Origin: an uncultured Paracoccaceae bacterium
GTDB taxonomy: Bacteria; Pseudomonadota; Alphaproteobacteria; Rhodobacterales; Rhodobacteraceae
Reading direction: 5' to 3'
Assembly: GCA_937916485.1 (NCBI GenBank)
Contig: CALFSV010000036.1
Coordinates: 109,241 to 173,240, forward strand
DNA: 64,000 nucleotides
Shown: positions 17,417 to 26,790 of the stretch, piece by piece
Position numbering within the stretch: the first letter of the stretch is position 1
How the letters are laid out: the number at the start of each line of letters is the position of its first letter
Position numbers and translations under genes: made by a program
The notes under the pieces: model-generated
Seen by the model: the letters and a program-made list of their open reading frames with translations, nothing else
Told to the model about the DNA's origin: nothing
Database searches by the model: none

Positions 17417-19819
17417 TCAGTCGGTCGATATTCCAGCATCTGCGAGTAGCCGGGCGGCAGCCTCTTCCACCAGACGTTCGCGCCCTTCCCCCGCGATCGG
17501 GACGCGGCCCATTTCAAGGAAAAGGGGGGCTGACAAAGGGCTGGGACGGGTCAGGACGACATGGTCGATGCGCCCAACTGTTCGCGCGATCATCTCTTCG
17601 ATCCGGCCAAAATCGACAAGGCCACGGAAGGCCTCTTCTCTGGTGATCCGCATCATCAGGTGATCGGGGTCGTATTTGAGCAGGGTGTCGTACAGGATAT
17701 CGGACGAGAATGTTGCCTGTCGTCCGCTCTTGCGAGCCTGGGGCAGGTTCCGTTCGATCAATCCTGCGATGGTGGCCGAGGCGCGGAAGGTCCGCTTCAT
17801 GACCGCGTTGCCTTGCAACCACTTGTCAAATCCGGCCCGAAGGTCGCGGGCCTCGAACAAGGGCGCCGGATCGGTCAACGGATTCAGCCCCCAAACCAAG
17901 GTTGCGTAATCTGTTGCTACGAAACCAAGCGGGTTGAGGCCAAGTTCTTCCATCCTCTGTGTCAGCAATAGCCCGAGGGTCTGCTGGGCGTTTCGGCCTG
18001 CAAATCCGTAAAAGACCGCATGATGGCGATCATCGTAGGGAAAACTTTCGACAAGGATACGGTCGGCTTCGGGTAGCTGCGACACCTGGCGCTGCAAAGA
18101 CAACCATTCCGCCGTGTGGTCCGGCAATTCGGGCCAGCTGTCCTGTCGGAACATGCGCAGGATGCGAGAGGACAGCTGGGTCGAGGTGGCGAATTTGGTC
18201 CCCATGAAGGTTGCAATCTTGGGCTTGCGGCTGGCGTCGCGGCTAACCTCCACCGTCAGTTCGCGGAGACCCTCGTAGCGGACGATCTGTCCCCCGATCA
18301 GGAAGGTGTCACCTGGGGTCAGGGTCGCAGCAAAGGCCTCTTCCACCTCGCCTAGAGGTTTGAAATTACCCTTGAGGCGGACCTTGAGGGTGTCGGTGTC
18401 CTGAATGGTGCCGATGTTCATCCGGATGCGTTGGGCGGCCCGAGGATCGCGCAGGTGCCAAAGGCCATCCGTCTCTTTCAACCGTTGCCAGCGGTCATAG
18501 GCCCGCAGGGCGTATCCGCCGGTTGCACAGAATTCCAGGCAGTCGTCAAAAGCTGCCCGGGACAGGTTGGCATAGGCACCGACGGACCGGACCTCGTGGA
18601 ACAGGGTCGTGGCGTCGAACGGTCCGGCGCAGGCCCGGATCAGGATGTGCTGGCACAGGACGTCCCTTGGACCGTCTCCCTTTGGGTCGCCGTCCAGATC
18701 GTGCGCCTTGGCCGCCTCCAACGCGGCGACGCATTCGACGATCTCGAACCGGTTGGCGGGGACCAGAAGCGCCTTGGAGGGGGCGTTGTAGCGGTGGTTC
18801 GCCCGTCCGATGCGCTGGATCAGGCGTTTGACGTTCTTGGGCGCACCGACCTGGATAACAAGGTCGACGTCGCCCCAGTCGATGCCAAGGTCCAGTGAGC
18901 CGGTGCAGACGATCGCCCGAAGCTGGCCCGCCACCATCGCCGCCTCGACCCTTGTCCGCTGTTCGCGGTCAAGCGAGCCGTGGTGAATGCCGATAGGCAA
19001 ATCCTCGTCATTGGCAAGCCAGAGGTTGTGAAAGAAGATCTCGGCCTGGGCGCGGGTGTTGTGAAAGATGAGGGTCGTCTTGTGCCGTTTGACCTCGGCC
19101 AAAACAGCGGGGATCGCATAGGCTGCACCGCCTCCGGACCATGGGGGGCGTTCGTCCGTGATCAGCATGGAAATGTCAGGGTCGGGGCCGGGGTCTGCGT
19201 GCAGGATGGCGCAGGGGTCGGGGTGGCAGGCCAACTGGTGGGCGATCGCGGCGGGGTCCTCGACCGTTGCCGAAAGGCCGACCCGGCGCAGGCCGGGGGC
19301 GAGGCTTTGCAGGCGGGACAGGGCCAGAAGCAGTTGGTCGCCCCGTTTGCTTTCGGACAGGGCATGGATTTCGTCGATGATGACCCTTTGCAGCCCGGCA
19401 AAGATGCGCGGCGCGTCCTCGTAGCTGGTGAGGAGCGCCAGGCTTTCGGGTGTGGTCAAAAGGATATGGGGCGGATCGGCCCTTTGCCGCCGCTTTTGTG
19501 TGTAGGAGGTGTCGCCGGTCCGATCCTCGATCCGGATCGGCAGGCCCATCTCGTTGACCGGGGTGGTCAGGTTGCGGCGGATGTCGGCGGCCAGCGCCTT
19601 GAGCGGGCTGACGTAGAGCGTGTGCAGTCCCTTGTGCGTGCCGTCCGCCAGTTCGGCGAGAGAGGGCAAGAAGCCGGCAAGCGTCTTGCCGCCGCCGGTC
19701 GGGGCGATCAGCAACAGGGCAGGGGCCCCGGCCCGGTCCAGCATCGCCTCCTGGTGCGGATGCAGGGACCAGCCGCGTGCGGCGAACCATGTGTCGAAAG
19801 CTGGGGGAAGGGCGGTCAT
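17417..19819 (-). CDS. Lhr-type ligase-associated DEXH-box helicase
   Basis: This 800-residue superfamily 2 helicase has Walker A APTGGGKT at residues 39-46 and DEIH near 145 (VIIDEIHALSESKRGDQ). Further helicase blocks are GLSATVEDP, TLIFHNTRAQAE, CTGSLDLGIDWGDVD and QRIGRANHR, followed by the winged-helix and C-terminal domains of the Lhr family. The size matches the ligase-associated DNA damage response helicase rather than long Lhr (about 1500 residues). It is the first gene of a two-gene unit with pdeM. The partner ligase and exonuclease genes found in many genomes are absent from both flanks. Confidence 0.93.
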   Translation of the reverse strand: MTALPPAFDTWFAARGWSLHPHQEAMLDRAGAPALLLIAPTGGGKTLAGFLPSLAELADGTHKGLHTLYVSPLKALAADIRRNLTTPVNEMGLPIRIEDRTGDTSYTQKRRQRADPPHILLTTPESLALLTSYEDAPRIFAGLQRVIIDEIHALSESKRGDQLLLALSRLQSLAPGLRRVGLSATVEDPAAIAHQLACHPDPCAILHADPGPDPDISMLITDERPPWSGGGAAYAIPAVLAEVKRHKTTLIFHNTRAQAEIFFHNLWLANDEDLPIGIHHGSLDREQRTRVEAAMVAGQLRAIVCTGSLDLGIDWGDVDLVIQVGAPKNVKRLIQRIGRANHRYNAPSKALLVPANRFEIVECVAALEAAKAHDLDGDPKGDGPRDVLCQHILIRACAGPFDATTLFHEVRSVGAYANLSRAAFDDCLEFCATGGYALRAYDRWQRLKETDGLWHLRDPRAAQRIRMNIGTIQDTDTLKVRLKGNFKPLGEVEEAFAATLTPGDTFLIGGQIVRYEGLRELTVEVSRDASRKPKIATFMGTKFATSTQLSSRILRMFRQDSWPELPDHTAEWLSLQRQVSQLPEADRILVESFPYDDRHHAVFYGFAGRNAQQTLGLLLTQRMEELGLNPLGFVATDYATLVWGLNPLTDPAPLFEARDLRAGFDKWLQGNAVMKRTFRASATIAGLIERNLPQARKSGRQATFSSDILYDTLLKYDPDHLMMRITREEAFRGLVDFGRIEEMIARTVGRIDHVVLTRPSPLSAPLFLEMGRVPIAGEGRERLVEEAAARLLADAGISTD

Positions 19820-19865
19820 GACGCTAAGGTGCCCTTTGACCGACAGGCGTCAAGGGGGTGTGGTG

Positions 19866-19891
19866 GTAAGGTGGGTCTGGACCCACCTTAC
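19866..19891. repeat. GGTGGGT palindrome, copy 2
   Basis: GTAAGGTGGGT and ACCCACCTTAC pair perfectly around CTGG. It lies between the divergent helicase start (19819) and the end of the AAA ATPase gene (19942), 21 bases from copy 3. Confidence 0.75.
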
Positions 19892-19911
19892 GTGCCCTTT
19901 CGACGGTCCGG

Positions 19912-19937
19912 GTAAGGTGGGTCTGGACCCACCCTAC
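19912..19937. repeat. GGTGGGT palindrome, copy 3
   Basis: GTAAGGTGGGT pairs with ACCCACCCTAC around CTGG with one mismatch in the right arm. It ends four bases from the stop of the AAA ATPase gene, so in that transcript it is an immediate 3' hairpin. Copies 2 and 3 share the same CTGG loop and look like a local duplication. Confidence 0.7.
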
Positions 19938-19941
19938 GGGA

Positions 19942-21252
19942 TCAATGCACGATGGCTTCCTCTCGGACGAACATGTTCGCCCAGGCCCGGTCCATCAGTT
20001 CGGGGGTCATCTGATAAGGGATGCCCTCAAATTCGCAAATCGCGATCATCTGGTCGATCAGGAAGATCGGCTGATAGTTGGCGTAGATGTTGTCGATGGT
20101 GGGGTACTTGTTTTGCAGAAGATGGATCAGCGTCGCCTCATCCAGGGGCATCTTCCGTTTCCGGGCCACCATGGCAAAGATCTTCAGGAAATCCTCCTGC
20201 GAGGGGCCGTCGATCTTGATCTTGAAGAAGATCCGGCGCAGGGCGGCCTTGTCGAAGATCTCGTTGGGATGGAAGTTGGTCGAAAAGATCACCAAAGTGT
20301 CAAAGGGCACTTCGAACTTTTCGCCTGACTGGAGCGCCAGGATGTCCCGGCTTTCTTCCAACGGCACGATCCAGCGGTTCACGATTGCCTGCGGCGGTTC
20401 CTTCTGGCGGCCAAGGTCGTCGACGATGAAAATGCCGCCGGTGGACTTCAACTGCAAGGGCGCCTGATAGGTTCGGGCGACCGGGTTATAGACCAGATCC
20501 AGCATTTCAAGCGACAGCTCGCCCCCGGTTATGACCGTGGGCCGCTCGCAACGGACATAGCGTGTGTCATAGCGCCCCGAGGTGCGGCGCAGGGAGTTGG
20601 GGTCATCCACATCTTCTTCGGCGGAGGAATGGACGATGGGATCATAGACGGTGATCACCTGGCCCGAATATTCGATCGCGCGCGGGACGTAGATCTTGTC
20701 GCCAAGGGCGTCCCTGATCCCGTTGGAGATCGAGGATTTGCCGTTGCCGGGCGGGCCATACATCAGGATCGAACGACCGGCCCCGACCGCCGGTCCAAGG
20801 TAGTCGATCAGTTCTTTTGGCAGGATCAGATGGCCCATGGCGGCGAGCAACTGGTCGCGGGTGACCTGAATATTGCGGATCGACTGTCGCTTGACCTGCT
20901 CGGCGTAAACCTCGAGGGGGACGGGCATTGCGCCGAAGTATTCGGACTGGCTCAGTGCATCGAGGGCGCGGGCTTTGCCGCCGTCGGTCAGCTGGTAGTT
21001 CATCTCGTGCGACGCGCCGGCATGCATGTTGCCCATCGCCTCGATCAGTTTCTGGCCGCGGGCAAGGTCCACCAGCTGCTGTGTGACGTTGACCGGAAGG
21101 CAGATCGTTTTGGCAATCTCACTGACCAGAGTGACGTTCTTGCGAAACATGCTTTTGATCAGGATGTCGCGCATCATCACCAGCGGAAGCCGCATCGCAT
21201 CAAGAGATTTGGGTGCCGGGGGGGCAATGACACTCGTGACTTCCATGTTCAT
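19942..21252 (-). CDS. AAA ATPase next to the Tad locus, role unknown
   Basis: The 436-residue product (start MNMEV at 21252, behind AGAAGGA) has an N-terminal region of about 150 residues resembling winged-helix modules (DILIKSMFRKNVTLVSEIAKT, GGKARALDAL). An AAA core follows with Walker A GPPGNGKSS at 166-174, a Walker B-like GGIFIVDDLG and a sensor-like VIFSTNFHPNE. A C-terminal helical lid ends in a run of Ile/Leu/Glu. I know similar proteins near pilus or Tad genes in Rhodobacteraceae, but no characterised role. It follows the prepilin peptidase gene by about 150 bases on the same strand, which suggests a pilus-related function without proving it. Confidence 0.75.
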   Translation of the reverse strand: MNMEVTSVIAPPAPKSLDAMRLPLVMMRDILIKSMFRKNVTLVSEIAKTICLPVNVTQQLVDLARGQKLIEAMGNMHAGASHEMNYQLTDGGKARALDALSQSEYFGAMPVPLEVYAEQVKRQSIRNIQVTRDQLLAAMGHLILPKELIDYLGPAVGAGRSILMYGPPGNGKSSISNGIRDALGDKIYVPRAIEYSGQVITVYDPIVHSSAEEDVDDPNSLRRTSGRYDTRYVRCERPTVITGGELSLEMLDLVYNPVARTYQAPLQLKSTGGIFIVDDLGRQKEPPQAIVNRWIVPLEESRDILALQSGEKFEVPFDTLVIFSTNFHPNEIFDKAALRRIFFKIKIDGPSQEDFLKIFAMVARKRKMPLDEATLIHLLQNKYPTIDNIYANYQPIFLIDQMIAICEFEGIPYQMTPELMDRAWANMFVREEAIVH

Positions 21253-21401
21253 CGTGCAAATCCTTCTTGCCGCAGCAAACCTGCCGAACAAGCGGCAAAT
21301 ACCTTTTTAAAAGGCCTTCGGATTGTGGCGAATTGATGGAAGCGTCAGCGCCCTTTGGCGGCGGTTTCGTGCAGGACAGACCAATAGGTTGGCCCGGTGC
21401 G

Positions 21402-21890
21402 TCAGCCCCGTAACGCCAGGAGCAGGTAGAGGGTCAGGGTCGCAGCCAAGGGAAAGCCCATGGGAAAGCGCCGTCCGGAGGTCCAGCTTTGCCAGTCCGG
21501 CACAAGCCGGCGGATGGGTGAATTCTTGGCCAGCCGGTGAAGGGCAAGGCCGACGACAAGGCAGACCGCGAGAAGCATCGCCACCGCTGTCAGGTCGCCA
21601 AGGGCGACATAGGGGGCCGCGGCTGCGATAAACTTGGCGTCTCCTGCGCCCATGACCCGCCCGGCGTTCAGCACCATCCCGATGACAAGCATGACCGCCA
21701 GATGCGACCATCGCCAAAGATATTCGGTCAGGGGCAGGGCAAGAAACCCGAGGATCGCAAAGGCGACGGCAAGCGCCATGACGGCCTTGTTCGGGATGAT
21801 CATGGCCCGAAGGTCGGACCATGCAACGAAAAGACATATGGGCAGGACGGCGGGCAAGAACCAGGCCGCCGCCGAAGCGGTGGTCACCAT
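21402..21890 (-). CDS. tadV: Prepilin peptidase (TadV/CpaA, A24 family)
   Basis: TadV cleaves the leader of Flp prepilins at the inner membrane. The 162-residue polytopic protein has the two active-site aspartates of the family: SDLRAMIIPN (first Asp, near residue 26) and the GxGD motif GAGDAKF near residue 81. Hydrophobic spans occupy most of the chain. It is shorter than bifunctional PilD enzymes because it lacks the methylase domain, as is usual for TadV/CpaA. It lies seven bases after the TPR lipoprotein gene in the tadZABC unit. Confidence 0.92.
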   Translation of the reverse strand: MVTTASAAAWFLPAVLPICLFVAWSDLRAMIIPNKAVMALAVAFAILGFLALPLTEYLWRWSHLAVMLVIGMVLNAGRVMGAGDAKFIAAAAPYVALGDLTAVAMLLAVCLVVGLALHRLAKNSPIRRLVPDWQSWTSGRRFPMGFPLAATLTLYLLLALRG

Positions 21891-21897
21891 CTGTGCG

Positions 21898-22752
21898 TCA
21901 GGCCCTGTTGTCTTCCAGTGCCCGAAGGGCGCGGACGGCCTCTTCGAAGTGTTGCGGATGGGTGTCGATCGCCTCTTGCAGCAGTCCTTTACCGATCGTC
22001 AGATCGTTCTGTTTGATCGCGGTCAGGGCAAGTGTGTACAGCAGCTGCGCCCGTTCGATCTGGGTCATGGCGATGACGGGCAGATCGTAGTTGCGCTGCG
22101 CGCCACGGGCCAGAACAAGGTTGTTCTTGGCGGTGAACAAGCCGGGCTCGTGCCGCAAGGCTTCTGTAAATAGCCGTTCTGCATCGCGATAGGCGCCACG
22201 GCTTAGCTTGGAAAAGCCCCAGTTGTTGAGGGCCCTGGCCGGGGTGGTCGTCAGACCAACGGCAATCTCGTAAAAGCTGTCCGCGCGATCCCACTCTTCG
22301 TTGCTGTCGGCAACCATCGCCTCAAGGCGGTATCGTTTGAACGTCTCGTGGGTGGGGGGGATGCCGTCAAGGACGGCTTCGGCCTCGGCCCAGCGGTTGT
22401 TGCGGATCAGGGCGTCAGCCAGTTCGACCCCATCGTCCGTCACAGCCTGCGGATTTGCGACGACGGCCTGCCATGCAGGCACGGCCTCGACATTGCGTCC
22501 GGCCCGGATGAACGACGAGGCAAGGCCCCGTTGCAGATCGATCCGTTCGGGATTGCTTGCCAGGGTGCGCTGGAAATAGGTGACGGCCTCGTTCGGGTCG
22601 GCGACTGTCAGCATCATGTCATTGAGATTGCTCTCATCAATCACGTTGACGTCCTGGAGGACACGGTTGACCTCTGCGTCGCTTGATTGATCACAGGCCG
22701 CGAGGGCCATCAGCCCCACCACCGGAAGAATACTCCAAACCTTTTGGCGCAT
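21898..22752 (-). CDS. TPR lipoprotein of the Tad locus
   Basis: The 284-residue precursor (start MRQKVWS at 22752, behind AAAGGA) has a lipoprotein signal with lipobox LAAC followed by DQSSD. Four or more TPR-like repeats follow (DPNEAVTYFQRTLASNPERIDLQRG, DDGVELADALIRNNRWAEAE, WGFSKLSRGAYRDAERLFTEAL). In Tad systems TadD is an outer-membrane TPR lipoprotein needed for secretin assembly; this is the second such gene in a row. Which of the two is the functional TadD cannot be told from sequence. The frame's earlier ATG at 22797 would overlap the neighbour and spoil the signal peptide. Confidence 0.88.
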   Translation of the reverse strand: MRQKVWSILPVVGLMALAACDQSSDAEVNRVLQDVNVIDESNLNDMMLTVADPNEAVTYFQRTLASNPERIDLQRGLASSFIRAGRNVEAVPAWQAVVANPQAVTDDGVELADALIRNNRWAEAEAVLDGIPPTHETFKRYRLEAMVADSNEEWDRADSFYEIAVGLTTTPARALNNWGFSKLSRGAYRDAERLFTEALRHEPGLFTAKNNLVLARGAQRNYDLPVIAMTQIERAQLLYTLALTAIKQNDLTIGKGLLQEAIDTHPQHFEEAVRALRALEDNRA

Positions 22753-22783
22753 GTTGCCTGCGTCCTTTGCCTGCTCTTGCCTC

Positions 22784-23347
22784 TCAAAGTGGTTCAAAAG
22801 GGATGAAATTCACGTCTTCCCCGTAGACCAACTGGAACTCTTCGTTCTCTTGGGTGCTAACGTAGCCGGGATTTTCCAGTTTTGCGAGCGCCAAGCGCAG
22901 GTTGTCGCGAATCTCGTCGCTATTGCCGCTGTCCGTGGCATATGCGCGACGGAATGTTTCGGCGGCTTCGGCAATCTTGCCACGTTCCATCAGGATGACG
23001 CCCAGATTGTTCCAGGCGGCGGGGAAATCGCCTTCTTCCTGTACGGCGCGGCGGAGGAACTGTTCTGCCTGACCAAGACGGCCAAGTTGCAGATTGGCCG
23101 ACCCGAGGGCTGAGAGGGTATCGACGTTCAAACCCTGCTGGCCTGCAGCGCGTGTATAGGCCTCAAGAGCAAGTTCGAATTCGCCGGCCGCCATCAGCCT
23201 GTGGCCGACGACCAGGGGATCAACTTCCTGACCATTGCGGGCAATGCCGGGGGCGTAGACGCCATCTGCTGAATCGCCAAGGCCGCCCGAAGAACAGGCG
23301 GCCAGGACGGTAAGGCTGATAAGCACAAAGCTTTTGATTGGTCGCAT
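22784..23347 (-). CDS. tadD: TadD-like TPR lipoprotein
   Basis: The 187-residue precursor starts with a lipoprotein signal, MRPIKSFVLISLTVLAAC, so the lipidated Cys is residue 18. Three TPR-like units follow (GHRLMAAGEFELALEAYTRAAG, VDTLSALGSANLQLGRLGQAEQFLRRA, AAWNNLGVILMERGKIAEAAETFRRA). TadD family proteins sit at the outer membrane and help the RcpA secretin. It directly follows tadC (23 bases), the usual place of tadD in tadZABCD order. Confidence 0.9.
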   Translation of the reverse strand: MRPIKSFVLISLTVLAACSSGGLGDSADGVYAPGIARNGQEVDPLVVGHRLMAAGEFELALEAYTRAAGQQGLNVDTLSALGSANLQLGRLGQAEQFLRRAVQEEGDFPAAWNNLGVILMERGKIAEAAETFRRAYATDSGNSDEIRDNLRLALAKLENPGYVSTQENEEFQLVYGEDVNFIPFEPL

Positions 23348-23370
23348 TGCCCCTCATGGCCGGGTTTGGC

Positions 23371-24354
23371 CTATGGAACGCCGCCTCCAAGCACAGTCGA
23401 AATTTCGAAAATTGACGGCCCGATCAGAATGATGAGAAGCGGGGGCACCGTCAACATCATGGTGGCCAAAGTCATCTTTGTTGGCAGCTTGTTTGCCTTT
23501 TCTTCGGCACGCATGACACGCTTGTCCCGCATTTCCGAGGCATAGACCCGGAGGGCTTCGGCAATGGATGTACCGAATTGCTGTGACTGGATCAGCACGG
23601 TGACAAAGCTGGACACGTCGGTCACGCCGCATCTTTCGGACATGTCGCGCAGAACCGAGGTTTTGTCCTTGCCGGCCTTCATTTCGTAGCTGACCAACTC
23701 ATACTCTTCGGCCAATTCCGGAAAACCCGCCCGAAGCTCTTGCGAGACCCGGATAATGGATTGGTCCAGCGATTGTCCGGCTTCTACGCACACGAGCATC
23801 ATGTCGAGGCTGTCCGGAAAACCGTTGACGATCGCTTCTTGCCGCATCGCCTGACGGCGGGTCACCCAGTACTTGGGCAGCATGTATCCTGCACCGCCCG
23901 GTCCCATGGAATAAAGGACCAATTGGGTCGGTGTCGGATCACCCGTTGCCGACCAGTAGATGACATATGTCACCCCGGCGAGCAGGAATGCAGTACCAAG
24001 AGCGAACTGCATGAAGTGATAGATGCGGACGGCGTTCTTGGTCCGGTAGCCGGCTTGCAAAAGTTTCAGGCGGACGGCGGAATACTCGGCCTCATCCTGT
24101 GGTTCGAGGAAGTTGGAGTATTTCTCCAGCTTGTCTTTGCCCGAAGACGTCCGCAGCCTTTCGGACTTGGGGTTCGCGACGGTCGGTTCCCGCGTTATGT
24201 TGTGCAGTTTGTCCAGCGGGTCGGCCTGCTTGCGCATCAGCACGGGCAGGGTCAAGCCGACAAGGAGCAGGCCAAGCATGCCAACCACGATCAGTGGACC
24301 GAATGGTCCCAAAAGGTCGATGAGCATCGTCTCTACGTTGGTCATGAATTCCAT
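23371..24354 (-). CDS. tadC: TadC inner-membrane platform protein
   Basis: TadC and TadB are GspF-type proteins that form the inner-membrane platform of the Tad pilus. The 327-residue product has an N-terminal span (FGPLIVVGMLGLLLVGLTL), a cytoplasmic loop, two central spans near 120-165 and the T2SSF domain with FPDSLDMMLVCVEAGQSLDQ. A C-terminal span includes LTVPPLLIILIGP. It begins nine bases after tadB, on the same transcript. Confidence 0.94.
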   Translation of the reverse strand: MEFMTNVETMLIDLLGPFGPLIVVGMLGLLLVGLTLPVLMRKQADPLDKLHNITREPTVANPKSERLRTSSGKDKLEKYSNFLEPQDEAEYSAVRLKLLQAGYRTKNAVRIYHFMQFALGTAFLLAGVTYVIYWSATGDPTPTQLVLYSMGPGGAGYMLPKYWVTRRQAMRQEAIVNGFPDSLDMMLVCVEAGQSLDQSIIRVSQELRAGFPELAEEYELVSYEMKAGKDKTSVLRDMSERCGVTDVSSFVTVLIQSQQFGTSIAEALRVYASEMRDKRVMRAEEKANKLPTKMTLATMMLTVPPLLIILIGPSIFEISTVLGGGVP

Positions 24355-24363
24355 AATCAGTCC

Positions 24364-25332
24364 TCAGACCTTGATATCGACGAGGGAGCGCATGACGAAA
24401 ATGTTGACCACCAGGAAGGCCGCCACAACCAGACATGCAGGGATGAAGACGGCCGTCTCTTTCACATCGTCATAATAGTTCGGCTCGATCACGTTGATCG
24501 CGACCAGGGCGACCAGAGGGAACATCGACAGGAACATACCCGACCACTTTGCTTCGGCGGTGATCGCCTTGACCCGGCGGAACAGCTTGAAGCGGGCGCG
24601 GATCACTTTGGCCAGACCGTCGAGGATCTCGGCCAGGTTGCCACCTGCGGTTTGCTGGATGGTCACGGCTACGGCAAGGAAACGCAAATCCTGCATGTCC
24701 ATGCGCTCTGCCATTGCCTTGAGGCTTTCGCCCATGTCCCGACCATAGGCCGCCTCATCGGCGATGACGCCCATCTCGGAGCCAAGCGGATCAGGGACCT
24801 CTTTGGCAACGATGCCGATCGCTGACGAAAATGGGTGGCCGACACGCAAGGACCGGACCATCAGCTCGACCGCGTCGGGCAACTGTTCTTCGATAAGGCC
24901 GGTGCGTGTCTTTGCCTTGTTGTTGACCCATAGGTAGACGCCCCCGACGCCCATGAGGATCGACACCACAAGGCGGACCGAGACGTCGGTTTCAGTGCCG
25001 ACCGACAGGCCAATGAATGCGACGAAGGACAGGACACCCATGATCATGATCAGCTGCTTGGGCGTAAAGGCAATGTTCGCCTTCTGAGCCTTGTTCGCCA
25101 GGATCGAATACAGCGGGATGCTGCGCGACTTCATGTGTTGCGTCATCTCCTTGCGGAGTTGGTCAAGCACCTGTTCGCGGTTGCCACCCTTGTCCAGCAG
25201 TTCCAACCGGCGATTGACCCGGCTGTTGAGGCTGATCGATTTGCCAAAGACGGTCAGATAGATGCCTTCGACAAGCACAAGAACGGCGATAAAGATCAAG
25301 CCGTAAATAATTGGTTCGGCTGAGATGACCAT
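24364..25332 (-). CDS. tadB: TadB inner-membrane platform protein
   Basis: The 322-residue GspF-type protein has an N-terminal span (IIYGLIFIAVLVLVEGIYL), two central spans (IMIMGVLSFVAFIGLSV, LVVSILMGVGGVYLWV) and the T2SSF domain (LPDAVELMVRSLRVGHPF, EIGVIADEAA-type segment, QQTAGGNLAEILDGLA). A C-terminal span precedes the end. TadB pairs with TadC to form the platform on which the TadA ATPase acts. It starts five bases after tadA. Confidence 0.95.
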   Translation of the reverse strand: MVISAEPIIYGLIFIAVLVLVEGIYLTVFGKSISLNSRVNRRLELLDKGGNREQVLDQLRKEMTQHMKSRSIPLYSILANKAQKANIAFTPKQLIMIMGVLSFVAFIGLSVGTETDVSVRLVVSILMGVGGVYLWVNNKAKTRTGLIEEQLPDAVELMVRSLRVGHPFSSAIGIVAKEVPDPLGSEMGVIADEAAYGRDMGESLKAMAERMDMQDLRFLAVAVTIQQTAGGNLAEILDGLAKVIRARFKLFRRVKAITAEAKWSGMFLSMFPLVALVAINVIEPNYYDDVKETAVFIPACLVVAAFLVVNIFVMRSLVDIKV

Positions 25333-25337
25333 TGTGC

Positions 25338-26786
25338 TTACTCCGCAGCGAAGGGTTCAAAGATCGAGGCAGGCAGATCGTAGCCCCACAAGCGGAAGCG
25401 GTCGGAGAAGTGCGAACGCACTCCGGTGGCCGTGAAGTGGCCGATAATCTTGTTGTCGGGCGTCAGTCCGACGCGCTGGTAGCGGAACACCTCTTGCATC
25501 GAGATGACTTCGCCTTCCATGCCGGTGATCTCGGTGATGGACACCATCCGGCGCGAACCGTCTTGGAGGCGGCTTGCCTGAACGATCAGGTTCACAGCCG
25601 AAGCGATCTGGGAACGGACCGCCTTAATCGGCATCTCGATCCCGGCCATCGCGATCATGTTTTCCAGACGGCTCACCCCATCGCGGGCAGAGTTGGCGTG
25701 GATCGTGGTCATGGATCCGTCGTGGCCGGTGTTCATGGCCTGAAGCATGTCGATGACTTCTTCGCCGCGGGTTTCCCCGACGATGATCCGGTCGGGTCGC
25801 ATCCGAAGCGCGTTTCGTAGACAGTCGCGCTGGGTCACGGCGCCTTTGCCCTCAACGTTGGGGGGGCGGCTTTCCATACGGCCAACGTGGGTTTGCTGAA
25901 GTTGAAGTTCGGCCGTATCCTCGATGGTCAGGATGCGTTCGTTGTTGTCGATAAAGGACGACAGTGCGTTAAGCGTCGTCGTCTTGCCCGAACCTGTACC
26001 GCCCGAAACGATGACGTTGAGGCGGGTTGCGACGGCGGCTTGCAAATAGGCGGCCATTTCTTCGGTGAAGGCCCCGTATTTGACCAGATCGTCGATGGCC
26101 AGCTTGTCCTTCTTGAATTTTCGGATCGAGACAAGGGACCCGTCAACGGCAATCGGGCTGACCATCGCGTTGAAACGCGAGCCGTCGCCAAGACGGGCGT
26201 CGACGTATGGGTTGGATTCGTCAACGCGCCGGCCGACAGCCGACACGATCTTGTCGATGATCCGAAGCAGGTGACGTTCGTCCTTGAAGGTAACGTCGGT
26301 CAGCTCAAGTTTGCCGGATCGTTCCACAAAGATCTGCTGGGGGCCGTTGACCAGAATGTCGTTGACCGTATCGTCCTTTAGCAGAGTTTCTAACGGACCA
26401 AGGCCGCGAACTTCGTCGTAAAGATCCTGGCTGAGGTGCTGGCGCTCCTCTCGATTGAGAACAACGCCCATGTCTTCGAGCGTTTCGGTGGCGATGGCGT
26501 TGATTTCTGCGCGCAGGTCAGCTTCCGTTGCCTTTTCAAGGGCAGCAAGGTTGAGGTTGTCCAGAAGCGCCTTGTGCAGATCAAGTTTGATCTCGAACAG
26601 GCGCTCCTTGCGCTTTTTCTCTTTTGCGACTGGCGCGGCCTCGGCCGGTTTGCCCCGGTTCGCCTGCATCAGCGACTTCTTCGGGGCCTCTTGAGGCGCC
26701 GAAGCCGCGATCGGTGTTACCGTCGCGGTTGGGCGTTCTGTAGGCTTTGGGGCCGGACGGTCAGGTTTCTTGAATTTTGAAAACAT
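25338..26786 (-). CDS. tadA: TadA/CpaF pilus assembly ATPase
   Basis: TadA is the secretion ATPase of the GspE/VirB11 superfamily that powers both extension and retraction in Tad pili. The 482-residue product has a basic, Pro-rich N-terminal region (1-70) and an N-terminal domain ending with [19 protein letters not shown]. The nucleotide-binding domain has Walker A GGTGSGKT at 262-269, the Asp box [14 protein letters not shown] and Walker [11 protein letters not shown]. The ribosome site AGAGGG lies ahead of the ATG, overlapping the end of tadZ four bases upstream. Confidence 0.96.
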   Translation of the reverse strand: MFSKFKKPDRPAPKPTERPTATVTPIAASAPQEAPKKSLMQANRGKPAEAAPVAKEKKRKERLFEIKLDLHKALLDNLNLAALEKATEADLRAEINAIATETLEDMGVVLNREERQHLSQDLYDEVRGLGPLETLLKDDTVNDILVNGPQQIFVERSGKLELTDVTFKDERHLLRIIDKIVSAVGRRVDESNPYVDARLGDGSRFNAMVSPIAVDGSLVSIRKFKKDKLAIDDLVKYGAFTEEMAAYLQAAVATRLNVIVSGGTGSGKTTTLNALSSFIDNNERILTIEDTAELQLQQTHVGRMESRPPNVEGKGAVTQRDCLRNALRMRPDRIIVGETRGEEVIDMLQAMNTGHDGSMTTIHANSARDGVSRLENMIAMAGIEMPIKAVRSQIASAVNLIVQASRLQDGSRRMVSITEITGMEGEVISMQEVFRYQRVGLTPDNKIIGHFTATGVRSHFSDRFRLWGYDLPASIFEPFAAE

Positions 26787-26790
26787 CTGG

